DNA of 64,000 nt from JADLDB01 sp040752975. GTDB lineage: Bacteria; Myxococcota; Myxococcia; Myxococcales; Myxococcaceae. Below the pieces are notes generated by a model. That model saw only the letters and a list, made by a program, of their open reading frames with translations, was not told where the DNA came from and did not search any database. The number at the start of each line of letters is the position of its first letter. Position 1 is the stretch's first letter. The position numbers were made by a program, and so were the translations under genes. Below are positions 1-8,830 of the stretch, one piece after another. The stretch lies in NCBI GenBank assembly GCA_040752975.1, contig JBFMHF010000003.1, positions 58,592-122,591 of the forward strand, given 5' to 3'.

Positions 1-1
1 C

Positions 2-1120
2 GTCATCGTGTCGGACAAGGGCGTCGTCCTCACCAACAACCACGTCATCGAGAACGCGGACCAGATTCGAGTGGGCCTCTCGGACGGGCGCGAATTCGAG
101 GCCACCATCGTCGGGCGCGACCCAGACTCGGACCTCGGCGTCCTGCAACTGAAGGGAGAGGTGAAGGACTTGCGCCCGCTTCCCTTCGGGGATTCCTCGG
201 TGCTGCGGCTGGGCGACGTGGTGCTGGCGGTGGGCAACCCCTTCGGAGTGGGCCAGACGGTGACGATGGGCATCGTCTCGGCCAAGGGACGCGCCAGCGT
301 CGGCATCGTCGAGTACGAGGACTTCATTCAGACGGACGCCGCCATCAACCCGGGCAACAGCGGCGGGGCGCTGGTGAACATGCGCGGGGAGTTGGTGGGC
401 ATCAACACCGCCATCTTGAGCCGCAGCGGGGGCTACCAGGGCATCGGCTTCGCCATTCCCGTCAACATGGCGCGCCCCATCATGGAAGGCATCCTCTCGC
501 GCGGTCGGGTGTTGCGGGGCTGGCTGGGAGTGGCCATTCAGGAAGTCACCCCACAACTCAAGGAAGCCTTCGCCCTCACGGAAGGAACGGGCATTCTCGT
601 ATCCGACGTCACGGCGGACGGCCCGGCCGCGAAGGCGGGCCTCAAGCGAGGCGACGTCATCCTCTCCCTGGACGGCCAGAAGGTGGAGTCCACCGCCCGC
701 TTCCGCAACGCCATCGCCATGGCCGGCCCGGACAAGGAGGTGACGCTGGAGGTGCTGCGCGACGGGGCGCGGAGGACGGTGAAGGTGAAATTGGGCGCCA
801 AGCCCGTGGGTGGCCAGCAGGCACGGGGCGACGCCCCGGAAGGAAAGCTGGGAGGGCTGTCTCTCAGCGAGTTGACGCCGGCGTTGCGCCGGCAGCACGA
901 GATTCCCGACGACATTCCCGGCGTGCTGGTGGCAGACGTCGAGGTGGGTTCGGCCGCCGCACGTGCGGGCTTCCGCCCCGGAGACGTCATCATGGAAGTC
1001 AACCGACGCGTCGTGAAGACGGTGCGGGATTTCAATGAGGCCTTCCAGCAAAGCAAGGGAGTCGTCGCCGTCCTCGTCCATCGCCGGGGAAGCACGCTCT
1101 ACCTCGCCCTGCGCAAGTGA
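2..1120 (+). CDS. HtrA/Do-like periplasmic serine protease (5' end outside window)
   Basis: This is the C-terminal 372 residues of an S1C (HtrA/DegP family) protease; the reading frame is open from base 2, so the signal peptide and N-terminus lie outside the window. The trypsin-like triad is visible: His in TNNHVIENA, Asp in DPDSDLGVL and Ser in NPGNSGGALV. Two PDZ domains follow, one starting near GWLGVAIQEV (about residue 175) and one over the last 80 residues (PGVLVADVEVGSAAARAGF). Family knowledge: such proteins degrade misfolded envelope proteins, and the PDZ domains sense substrate. It converges on the kinase gene downstream. Loss of only the N-terminus is due to the window edge, not to mutation. 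Confidence 0.95.
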   Translation, partial: VIVSDKGVVLTNNHVIENADQIRVGLSDGREFEATIVGRDPDSDLGVLQLKGEVKDLRPLPFGDSSVLRLGDVVLAVGNPFGVGQTVTMGIVSAKGRASVGIVEYEDFIQTDAAINPGNSGGALVNMRGELVGINTAILSRSGGYQGIGFAIPVNMARPIMEGILSRGRVLRGWLGVAIQEVTPQLKEAFALTEGTGILVSDVTADGPAAKAGLKRGDVILSLDGQKVESTARFRNAIAMAGPDKEVTLEVLRDGARRTVKVKLGAKPVGGQQARGDAPEGKLGGLSLSELTPALRRQHEIPDDIPGVLVADVEVGSAAARAGFRPGDVIMEVNRRVVKTVRDFNEAFQQSKGVVAVLVHRRGSTLYLALRK

Positions 1121-1238
1121 CTTGCGCCGCGCACGCGGCCCAAAGACTCGCGCGCCCTACGTCTGGGCGGACACCCCATGGGTGGAGGGGTGCCACCCTC
1201 GCCTCGAGTCTCCAACTTCCGCCATTTCCGACGTCCCG

Positions 1239-3950
1239 CTACCTCGGCGGCGTCAGCGCAGACGTCCGGGTGGCCTCGTCGGGTGCGGGTGGGGGCGGCA
1301 GGGGATGAGGGGCCGAAACCTGCGGCAACGACGCCAGCCAGTCCGCCACATCCGCCTCCGACACCCGGCCCAGCGACGCAGACGCCACGAGGAGCGCGTC
1401 GCGGAACTCGTCCGCAGTCGCGAAACGCGAAGTGCGCTCCATCGCCATGCCCTTCGCGATGACGTCCAGCACTGGCCGGGGCAGGTCCGCCCGCACCTGG
1501 TGAATGGGCGGCGGCGACGAGGCCAGCGGCCCTTCGGGGAAGGCACGCTGCAGCGTCAGCAACTCGTACAGCATCGCCGCCACGGGGAAGAGGTCGGCCC
1601 GTCCGTCCAGCACCTCCCCCCGCGCCTGCTCCGGCGCCATGTACGGCAGCGTGCCCTTCACGATGCCCGTCTGCGTCTGCGCGATGCGCGTCGCCGCCCG
1701 GGCGATGCCGAAGTCCGTCAGCTTCACCCGCCCGTCCTGGGTGAGCAGCACGTTGTTGGGGTTGACGTCCCGGTGAATGAGCTCCAGCGGCCGGCCGTTG
1801 GCGTCGCGGCAGCGGTGCGCGTGGTCCAGCGCCGACAACACCTCCATCACCACGCGCACAGCGACGGCCGGCGGCGCCGGCTCCCCCAGGGCCCGCGCCC
1901 GCTTCAACACTTCCCGCAGCGATGGTCCGTCGACGTACTCGAGCGCCATGAAGACCATGTTCTCCACGCGGTCCACCTCGTACACCTGCACGATGTTGGC
2001 GTGGGACAACTGCGCGGCGATGCGCGCCTCGTCGAGGAACATGCCCACCGCCACCTCGTCGTCCGCCAACTGCGGGAGCGGCCGCTTCAGGGCCACCTTC
2101 CGCTCGAAGCCGCCCGGACCCAGGCGCCAGGCGAGGTGCACTTCCGCCATGCCGCCCACCCCCAGCCGGCGCTCGATGCGGTAGCGGCCAAACTTGAGCC
2201 GCTCCCCGGTGGACCGCTCCAGCACCAGCCCCACCTGAGAGGCCACGGCCTCGAGGAAGGTGCACTCGTCCCGCGTGAAGCCCAGGCCCGAGCGCTTGCG
2301 CGACACGCCGACGAAACCGGCCAACGCCCCATGGGCCTGCACCGGCGCGGCCAGCGCCAGCTCCAGCCCCCACAACTCCGGCTGCGCCGCCGGGGGCAGC
2401 ACCACCTCCGACAGCCCGGCCACGCCCCCCGCGCCGTGCGACAGGGCCTGCGCCAGCGCACCCTGCCGCGACAGCTCGCTCGCCTGCGTGGTGGACGCGA
2501 CGCCTTCGTGGCGCAGCCGCTGCAACACCTCGCCGGTGTCCGACACGCGCCACAACTCCGCGCGCTCCACCCCCAGCGAGAGCGCCGTCTCGAGGCCCAG
2601 CCGCAGCGTCTCCTCGGGCGGCCGCGACTGCACCGCCACCGACAGCTTGTGCAGCAGGCTGGCCAGCGTGCCGGCGTCCGCCTGGCGCCGGTAGAACAGC
2701 TCGTCCACCTTCTTCTTGAGCCGCCCGTAGAGGGGCAGCGCCACCGCGAAGCCCGCCGCAGTGATGACGACGGTGACGGTGGGCGAGCCCCCCAGCTGTG
2801 GGCCCAGCACCAGCGGCAGCCCCAGCAGCACCGCCGCGCCCGCCCCCAGCAGCACCGCCAGCGTCGCGCCGTACCCCACCACCGCGCTGGTAAAGCGGTC
2901 GATGTCGAAGGCGTTGTGCTTCACCGACACCCAGGCCGTCACCGCCACGAAGAGGATGATGGGGGCGCCATTGAAGAAGGGGCTCCAGGGCGTGCGGCCC
3001 AGGCCCAGCACGCGCCGCACCAGGTCCACCACCAGCGGCAGCAGGAGCCCCAGCACCAGCCCCAGCGCCAGCATGCGCGTCCGCGCCAGCGCCACCCGGT
3101 CCCCCGTCGAGCGCGCCAGGCCGAGGTGCCGGTAAATGAAGGACAACACCAACGCCGACGGCCAGAGAGAGCCGAAGACCTGCAGCACCGCCAGCGTGGC
3201 GGACCAGTCCGAGCCCCAGCGCGTGGAGATGACGAGGATGGGCAGGGACACCGCCACCGACGGGGTGTAGATGAGCCACAGCCGCAGCCGCACGCGGCCG
3301 GGCAGCGGCGTGGGGAAGAGCGTCAGGAAGTGGGCCAGGGTGGCTGGCGCCAGCGAGCCCGCCACCGCCGAGACTTCCAGCGTCAGCGTGGTGTTGCGGA
3401 GAAAGGCCGGCAGCGCCAACAGGAACAGCCCCAGCGTCTGGGTGAAGGCGAAGAAGAGCCAGCTGGTGCGCGTCCCGGGCAAGAGGGCGAAGAGCACCAG
3501 GCCGATGAGAAGAATGAGCGAGGCCGTCACCCACCGCCCCACCACCGCGGTGGCGTTGAGCGTCGACAGCGGGGTGGCCTGGGCCTCCCGTTCGAAGCGC
3601 TGGCCGTCCCGCTGGAAGGTGAGGCGTAGCGGCCCGGGCTGCTGCTCGAGGCGCCGTGACACGAGGGCAAACCCGTCGGCCACCTCCTCGCCCTGCCAGG
3701 CCACCACCTCGTCCCCGCGCTTCACGTCGGGCCAGCGCTGGTCCAGCGCATCCACGAAACGGCCCGGGCGAAGGAGGAGCCCCACGTCGGCGGCACGAAT
3801 GAGCTCCAGGGTGCCCTGGCCCGCCTGCACCACCACCGCCACGTCCACGGCCAGGAGGAGGAGAAAGACCGAGACGAAGCGCGTGGCCAACAACCGCCCG
3901 AGGATGGTGACGGTCCGGAGGTCCGATGTCGTGCGCTGCTTCGACTCCAA
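1239..3950 (-). CDS. Membrane-bound Ser/Thr protein kinase with N-terminal multi-TM, PDZ-like and GAF-like regions
   Basis: A 903-residue protein. A first membrane helix (about 15-45) is followed by a short PDZ-like stretch (RGDEVVAWQGEEVADGFAL), then about seven to eight hydrophobic segments (135-420), a GAF-like region (about 440-580) and a C-terminal Hanks kinase (about 592-855). The kinase has the Gly loop LGVGGMAEV, VALK lysine, HRDVNPNNV catalytic loop (HRD near 726-728), DFGIARA and the MAPEQARG motif, so it should be active. The kinase is at the C-terminus behind the membrane part, the reverse of the common bacterial order. The start used is TTG; no ATG lies nearby, so the true N-terminus is uncertain. 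It lies 51 bp downstream of argJ on the same strand and may be co-transcribed. Confidence 0.92.
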   Translation of the reverse strand: MESKQRTTSDLRTVTILGRLLATRFVSVFLLLLAVDVAVVVQAGQGTLELIRAADVGLLLRPGRFVDALDQRWPDVKRGDEVVAWQGEEVADGFALVSRRLEQQPGPLRLTFQRDGQRFEREAQATPLSTLNATAVVGRWVTASLILLIGLVLFALLPGTRTSWLFFAFTQTLGLFLLALPAFLRNTTLTLEVSAVAGSLAPATLAHFLTLFPTPLPGRVRLRLWLIYTPSVAVSLPILVISTRWGSDWSATLAVLQVFGSLWPSALVLSFIYRHLGLARSTGDRVALARTRMLALGLVLGLLLPLVVDLVRRVLGLGRTPWSPFFNGAPIILFVAVTAWVSVKHNAFDIDRFTSAVVGYGATLAVLLGAGAAVLLGLPLVLGPQLGGSPTVTVVITAAGFAVALPLYGRLKKKVDELFYRRQADAGTLASLLHKLSVAVQSRPPEETLRLGLETALSLGVERAELWRVSDTGEVLQRLRHEGVASTTQASELSRQGALAQALSHGAGGVAGLSEVVLPPAAQPELWGLELALAAPVQAHGALAGFVGVSRKRSGLGFTRDECTFLEAVASQVGLVLERSTGERLKFGRYRIERRLGVGGMAEVHLAWRLGPGGFERKVALKRPLPQLADDEVAVGMFLDEARIAAQLSHANIVQVYEVDRVENMVFMALEYVDGPSLREVLKRARALGEPAPPAVAVRVVMEVLSALDHAHRCRDANGRPLELIHRDVNPNNVLLTQDGRVKLTDFGIARAATRIAQTQTGIVKGTLPYMAPEQARGEVLDGRADLFPVAAMLYELLTLQRAFPEGPLASSPPPIHQVRADLPRPVLDVIAKGMAMERTSRFATADEFRDALLVASASLGRVSEADVADWLASLPQVSAPHPLPPPPAPDEATRTSALTPPR

Positions 3951-4001
3951 GAGGCTCCCGGGGCTGCCGTGCGTCGGCCTCGAGCTTAGCGCTGCCGGTG
4001 C

Positions 4002-5207
4002 CTACGTCGTGTACTCGGCATTCACCTGGACGTAGCGGTAGCCCAGGTCGCTCGTCAGCACCACCGCGTGGCCGGGCCCGTCCTTCAGCTTGAGCTCCAG
4101 CTTCACGTCCTCCTGCGCCATGGCCTTCGAGGCGGCGGCGCGGTCGAAGGCGGTCGGCTCCCCATTCTTGAAGACCTCGATGCCCTGCAGCACGCAGGAC
4201 AGGGACTTCGGATTCCGCACGTCCTTCGAGTTGCCCACCTGGCTGGTGAAGCGGCCCCAGTTCGGGTCATTCCCGAACAGCGCGGTGCGGACCAACGCCG
4301 AGGTGGCCACCAGCTTCGCGATGCGGCGCGCCGCGTCCTCCGTCGCAGCCCCCGTCACCTCGATGGTGGTGACTTTGGTGGCGCCCTCTCCGTCGCGGGC
4401 GATGAGCCAGGCCAGGCGACGCGCCACCGGCTCCACGTGCCGCGCCCAGTCGGTGGGCGGCTTCACCTTCCGCGTGGAGAAGAGGAGGAAGGTGTCGTTG
4501 GTGCTGGTGTGGGAGTCCACGTGCACCGCGTTGAAGCTGGCCGCCGCGATGCCCGGGAGGCTGCGCTTCAACTGCTCGCTGCGCAGGTCGAGGTCCGTGG
4601 CCATGAAGGCCAGCATGGTGGCCATGTTGGGCTCAATCATCCCCGCGCCCTTGCACACCCCCGCCACCACCGCGTCCCCCACCCGCCCGCAGGCCTCCTT
4701 GGGGAAGGCGTCCGTCGTCATGATGGCCGAGAGGAAGCGGCGCCCCGCTTCGGGCTCGCTGGACAACTGCGAGAGCGCGTCGTCGATGCCCGCGCGCACC
4801 TTGTCCATGGGCAGCTTCACGCCGATGACGCCGGTGCTGCACACCAGCACCTGCTCCGGAGGGCAACCCAGTCCCTTCGCCACCCGCGCGGCCATCTCCT
4901 CTGCGTCCTTCTCACCCTGGAGGCCGGTGCACGCGTTGGCGTTGCCGCTGTTCACCACCAGCGCGCGCGCCGTATGGCCGCTGCGCACCAGGTTCAACTT
5001 CGACAGCACCACCGGGGCGGCGGCGAAGTGGTTTTGCGTGAAGAGGCCGGCCACCGCCATCGGCGCGTCAGCCACCAGCAGCCCGACGTCGGGGTTGCCT
5101 GACGCCTTGATGCCCGCCTTCACCCCGGCGGCCTTGAGGCCCGGCACCTGCGTCAGCGTCAACTCGGCGGGAGGAAACGACGGCACCGGCGGGACGGGAA
5201 TCGACAT
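4002..5207 (-). CDS. argJ: Bifunctional glutamate N-acetyltransferase/amino-acid acetyltransferase ArgJ
   Basis: ArgJ (401 residues) moves the acetyl group from N-acetylornithine to glutamate and can also make N-acetylglutamate, giving the cyclic arginine pathway. The sequence carries the family hallmark around the self-cleavage site, KGAGMIEPNMATMLAF, where the Thr of ATML becomes the N-terminal nucleophile of the beta chain. Other family stretches are LFTQNHFAAAPV, NSGNANACTG, GVIGVKLPM and NDPNWGR. The ATG at 5207 gives the usual length; the frame is open further upstream but that part does not resemble ArgJ. It is divergent from the cysteine-rich protein gene. A 31-bp stretch of this gene recurs exactly at 20018-20048. 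Confidence 0.97.
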   Translation of the reverse strand: MSIPVPPVPSFPPAELTLTQVPGLKAAGVKAGIKASGNPDVGLLVADAPMAVAGLFTQNHFAAAPVVLSKLNLVRSGHTARALVVNSGNANACTGLQGEKDAEEMAARVAKGLGCPPEQVLVCSTGVIGVKLPMDKVRAGIDDALSQLSSEPEAGRRFLSAIMTTDAFPKEACGRVGDAVVAGVCKGAGMIEPNMATMLAFMATDLDLRSEQLKRSLPGIAAASFNAVHVDSHTSTNDTFLLFSTRKVKPPTDWARHVEPVARRLAWLIARDGEGATKVTTIEVTGAATEDAARRIAKLVATSALVRTALFGNDPNWGRFTSQVGNSKDVRNPKSLSCVLQGIEVFKNGEPTAFDRAAASKAMAQEDVKLELKLKDGPGHAVVLTSDLGYRYVQVNAEYTT

Positions 5208-5306
5208 GGCGCGCACCTCATAGCGCACGCGCAGGCGCGCGGCCGCCTTCGGGCACACCGGGGACACAGGTGAATGTAGGCTGTCAGGCGCCGTCAGGAG
5301 CACCGC

Positions 5307-5960
5307 ATGCTGACCCTCCTCGCACTCGTCCTCGCGCAGGCGCGGCAGGCCCCCTGCCTCACCTCCAACGGCAACGCGGCCTGTGCACGCACCCCCTGGG
5401 GCAACTGCGCCGCCACCATGGGCCGCATCTTCTGCGGAGACCCCTCCTGGGAGACGCTGCACGTCCTCCGGGAGCCTCCGCAGGTGGAGTGTGTCACCAC
5501 CAACGGGCAGGGCGCCTGCGGGTATGACTGCAGGACGGCCAACGGCCAGGCTGCCTGTGCCCGGACGCCCTGGGGCCGCTGCGTCACCACCAACGGCCAC
5601 GTCTTCTGCGGAGACCCCTCTCCCGAGGCGGTGCTGGCGGGAGCCACCACCCCCGCGGAGTGCGCCACCGCCAACGGCCGCGCGGCCTGCGGGTATGACT
5701 GCAAGACGGCCAACGGCCAGGCTGCCTGCGCCCAGACGCCCTGGGGCCGCTGCGTCACCACCAACGGCCGCGTCTTCTGCGGAGACCCACCGACGTGGGT
5801 GCTACGGCACGGAGCGCCTCCACCCGTGCAGTGCGCCGTCACCAACGGCCGCGCCGCCTGCGGCTATGACTGCAAGACGGCCGTCGGCAAGGTGGCCTGC
5901 GCTTCGTCTCCGTGGGGACGCTGCGTCACCTCCGTCGGGCGCATCACCTGCAGCGACTGA
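5307..5960 (+). CDS. Secreted cysteine-rich protein built from eleven C-x-T-x-NG-x3-C decapeptides
   Basis: A 217-residue protein of unknown function. A short hydrophobic N-terminus (MLTLLALVLAQA) looks like a signal peptide. The rest is eleven copies of a decapeptide with cysteines at both ends, for example CVTTNGRVFC, CKTANGQAAC and CATANGRAAC. Copies are joined by GYD, by A-x-TPWGR, or by a longer linker starting with GDP, giving a super-repeat of about 60 residues. That is 22 regularly spaced cysteines, so a chain of small disulfide loops in an exported protein is the natural reading. An AGGAG ribosome-binding sequence lies just before the ATG. It is divergent from argJ and convergent with the hydrolase gene. 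No known family recognised. Confidence 0.88.
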   Translation: MLTLLALVLAQARQAPCLTSNGNAACARTPWGNCAATMGRIFCGDPSWETLHVLREPPQVECVTTNGQGACGYDCRTANGQAACARTPWGRCVTTNGHVFCGDPSPEAVLAGATTPAECATANGRAACGYDCKTANGQAACAQTPWGRCVTTNGRVFCGDPPTWVLRHGAPPPVQCAVTNGRAACGYDCKTAVGKVACASSPWGRCVTSVGRITCSD

Positions 5961-5964
5961 ACGC

Positions 5965-7134
5965 CTACGGCATGCCCGTGGAGTGAATGGGCATCTCCTC
6001 GGCCGTCTGGAACGCCACGGGTGGCCACCAGCGGTCGACGGCGGGCGGCGCGGAGGGCTCGACGGACTGCCCGGGCCGCGGAATCACCAGCGAGACGCCC
6101 TGCCGCTGCGCCTCGGCCAGCACGCGCTCGGCCGGCTCCGTCCACGCGTGGTACGCGAGGGTGAAGAGGCCCCAGTGCACCGGCAGCAGCAGCTTGCCCT
6201 GCACCCACTGGTGCGCCGTCACCGCCTGCTCCGGGCCGATGTGCCAGTCGGGCCAGGCCGAGTGGTACTGCCCCACCTCGATGAGAGTGACGTCGAACGG
6301 GCCCAACCTCTCACCGATGTCCTTCATCCCGGGGAAGAGGCCCGTGTCACCCGAGTAATACACGCGGTGCGTGGGCCCCTTGAGCGCCCAGCCGCTCCAC
6401 AGTTGCTGCCCGAAGTCGAAGAGGAAACGCCCCGAGGCGTGGCGCGACGGCGTGCACACCACCTCGAGCGAGCCCACCTGCTTCGATTCCCACCAGTCGA
6501 GCTCCACCACCCGCGCCGCGTCCACACCCCAGGAGCGGAGGTGCGCGCCCACGCCCAGCGGCACGAAGAAGGTGACGCCGCGCGCATTCAGCGCACGCAC
6601 CGTGGGCAGGTCGAGGTGGTCGTAGTGGTCGTGGGAGATGACGACGGCGTCGAGGCGCGGCACGTCGTCCAGCGCCAGCGGGGGGCGGTACCAGCGCCGC
6701 GGCCCCAGCCAGGACAAGGGAGACGCGCGCTCGCTCCACACCGGGTCGAACAGCACGCGCTGGCCGTCGACCTCCACCAGCGTGGTGGCGTGGCCCAGCC
6801 AGGTGACGCGCAGCCCCGACGCGGGCGGCGTGTCGAAGCGCTCTTTCGGCACCGGCTCGAAAGGCACCTCCGTCTTCGGCGTGGTGTCGGCGCTCATCCT
6901 CCAGGCGCCCTTCACCATGCCCCAGGTGTCGTTGACGAGCGGCTGGGGGTTCTCGAAGTGACCGTCCTGCCACTGCGGGGACGCCTCGACGCGCGCGCGG
7001 AAGTCGCCCTTCGCCGTCTGCCCGAAGGCCTCCCAGCCGTCCACCAGCGCCGCCGCGGCGAAGAGGAGCAGTCCGCCCACCAGCACCAGCCCAACCCTGA
7101 CGAGGACGCGACGACGACGGGAAGGAGCGGCCAC
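5965..7134 (-). CDS. Membrane-anchored metallo-beta-lactamase-fold hydrolase (NAPE-PLD/UlaG-like)
   Basis: A 389-residue protein starting at GTG. Residues 10-30 form one membrane helix (VLVRVGLVLVGGLLLF), so the catalytic part is probably anchored facing the periplasm. The MBL-fold metal site is SHDHYDHLD (HxHxDH), with WLGHATTLVEVDG before it and YYSGDTGLF and LLPVHWGLF supplying later ligands. This layout resembles N-acylphosphatidylethanolamine phospholipase D-like and UlaG-like members, which cleave phosphodiester or lactone bonds; the substrate here cannot be told from sequence. About 280 bp without a gene separates its start from the next gene upstream. A real gene on codon pattern and motif completeness. 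Confidence 0.93.
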   Translation of the reverse strand: MAAPSRRRRVLVRVGLVLVGGLLLFAAAALVDGWEAFGQTAKGDFRARVEASPQWQDGHFENPQPLVNDTWGMVKGAWRMSADTTPKTEVPFEPVPKERFDTPPASGLRVTWLGHATTLVEVDGQRVLFDPVWSERASPLSWLGPRRWYRPPLALDDVPRLDAVVISHDHYDHLDLPTVRALNARGVTFFVPLGVGAHLRSWGVDAARVVELDWWESKQVGSLEVVCTPSRHASGRFLFDFGQQLWSGWALKGPTHRVYYSGDTGLFPGMKDIGERLGPFDVTLIEVGQYHSAWPDWHIGPEQAVTAHQWVQGKLLLPVHWGLFTLAYHAWTEPAERVLAEAQRQGVSLVIPRPGQSVEPSAPPAVDRWWPPVAFQTAEEMPIHSTGMP

Positions 7135-7411
7135 CCCGCCCTCCTAGCGGCCCTTCGCCGCGCCCGCACGCCTTCCTTGCTGCCCGGACGGTGGAGCCGA
7201 CTCGCCATCCCGCAGGCGGTGACTCGGGGCTGGGCGACGCAGCCACGCTGGGGCACCGCATCCTCGTGAAGGAGAAGGTGCCCGCGCCGACCGGAACTCC
7301 GCGCAGCGCTCTTCCTGCGCGCCGCAGTTGAGCCTGCGCCAATGACGACGCGACGCAGACGCACCCACCCGCGTGGGACTCGGCGGCTCGCGGTTGCCCG
7401 TCGGCCGCCGG

Positions 7412-8749
7412 CTACTTGAGCAGCTTCACCAGCTCGCGCAGCGCCTCGGCGCGCGTGTCGGCGATGTGCGTCGCGGCTTCGGCCAGGCCCACCACGCTGT
7501 CCCGCGGCTGGCTCGAGAGGAATTCGCGACCCGTCACCTTGCCTGCCCACCAGGACTGCGCCACCTCCACGCCCGCCATCACCGACGCCTCTCCCTGCGC
7601 CAGGTAGAGGAAGGTGGCCAGCGGCGAGGGGCTGATGTCGAAGGACGACGGCGTGGCCCGGCCGCCCTTGAGCAGCTGCAGCAGCCCCATGTCCACGTCC
7701 CGCGCGGGCCTGGGCTGGGGGAGGTATTGCTCGACGCGCTTCATCACCGGCCCGCCCGGCTCCGGCAGGCCGCCCATGAAGTAGTCCAGCGGCACGTCGC
7801 CGCCCGACTCGGCCGTCAGCGCCTCCACCATCGCGGTGCTGTACAGCTTGCAGCGCAGGTACCGCACCCCCAGCGCCATGTTCCGCCGTGCCGCCTCCCG
7901 CCGCGCCTCGAAGGCCGCCTTCGGCGGCTCGCCTCCCCATTGGCGGAAGACGCGCTCGGGCGGGAGCTGGGCGAGGAAGCCCTCCATCTTCATCAGCGCC
8001 ACCCGGTACTCGCGCACGCTGTAGGCCGAAGCGGTGTGCAGCGCCGGGTTCGTCTCGGGCAGCAACTTCCACGTGTTGTCGAGGAAGCGCGCCGGGTCCG
8101 CGTCCGCGAAGTTGCCCACGTCGTTGTTGGACAGGCGCACCGCGCGGCGCACCATGTCGGCCGCCTCGGCCTCGGGCACGCCCAGCCCGCGCAGCCGCTC
8201 GGCCAGCGTGTCGAAGGCCCTGTCCTCGCGGAAGGGAATGGTGCCCTCGATGCACGCCGCGACGGCGAGGAGCTGGTTGCGCGACAGCACGCCTTCCAGC
8301 TCCTTGATGGCCACCAGCGCGCTGGCCAGCTCGTTGAGGCCGGTGAAGGGCGTCAGCACCTCGTTCGCCTTGCGGCCGAAGACGGCCAGCACCTCCGAGG
8401 CCGCCGGGTCCTTCCCCGCGTGCGGGAGGATGCGCCAGCCCGCCTCTTCCTTCCGGATGAGCGGCTGCAGCAGCGAGGCAAAGTGCTCCGGCACGCCGAG
8501 GTCGACCTGCACGTAGACGGTGTCGTGGTACAGCGCGCCCAGCGTCTCGAGAGGATCCGCGCCCTCCACCAGCTCCAGCACGTGCTGGTGGGTGTGGAAT
8601 TCCCGGGCCCGCGAGGACAGGCACTGGTGCACGGCGATGCCCCAGCGCTCGACGAAGAGGGGAGGCACGCCCAGCTGGAGCGCCTCCACGGCCCTCGAGA
8701 AGGTCGCGATAATCCGATGGATTGGCGACCGGCCCACCGCCTCACTCAT
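7412..8749 (-). CDS. Hypothetical protein with HD-like metal motif
   Basis: A 445-residue cytosolic protein of no recognised family. The N-terminal third contains FHTHQHVLEL followed 20 residues later by LYHDTVYVQVD, spaced like the H...HD...D metal ligands of HD-domain phosphohydrolases. The rest is helical with no signal peptide or membrane segment; KMEGFLAQLPPERVFRQW and SAYSVREYRVALMKM stand out as conserved-looking stretches. The ATG at 8749 was chosen because the sequence upstream of it, though open, lacks coding character and belongs to the opposite strand's gene. It is divergent from the fumarylacetoacetase-family gene with about 80 bp between them. HD assignment is an inference. Confidence 0.85.
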   Translation of the reverse strand: MSEAVGRSPIHRIIATFSRAVEALQLGVPPLFVERWGIAVHQCLSSRAREFHTHQHVLELVEGADPLETLGALYHDTVYVQVDLGVPEHFASLLQPLIRKEEAGWRILPHAGKDPAASEVLAVFGRKANEVLTPFTGLNELASALVAIKELEGVLSRNQLLAVAACIEGTIPFREDRAFDTLAERLRGLGVPEAEAADMVRRAVRLSNNDVGNFADADPARFLDNTWKLLPETNPALHTASAYSVREYRVALMKMEGFLAQLPPERVFRQWGGEPPKAAFEARREAARRNMALGVRYLRCKLYSTAMVEALTAESGGDVPLDYFMGGLPEPGGPVMKRVEQYLPQPRPARDVDMGLLQLLKGGRATPSSFDISPSPLATFLYLAQGEASVMAGVEVAQSWWAGKVTGREFLSSQPRDSVVGLAEAATHIADTRAEALRELVKLLK

Positions 8750-8830
8750 GGACCGTCGAGTGTAGCTCAGCCGCCGGGTGGATCGAGTTGCTGGCTTGAC
8801 TTCCCGCGCCGTGGCGGGTGGAAGCGCCTC

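Noticed and set aside
1190..1208. GGGTGG/CCACCC stem between the HtrA and kinase genes
   Set aside because: Six base pairs in very GC-rich DNA with no T-tract; too weak to call a terminator.
7144..7368. 74-codon minus-strand open frame between the hydrolase and HD-like genes
   Set aside because: Arg/Ala/Pro-rich composition with no motif, typical of chance frames in this GC-rich DNA.
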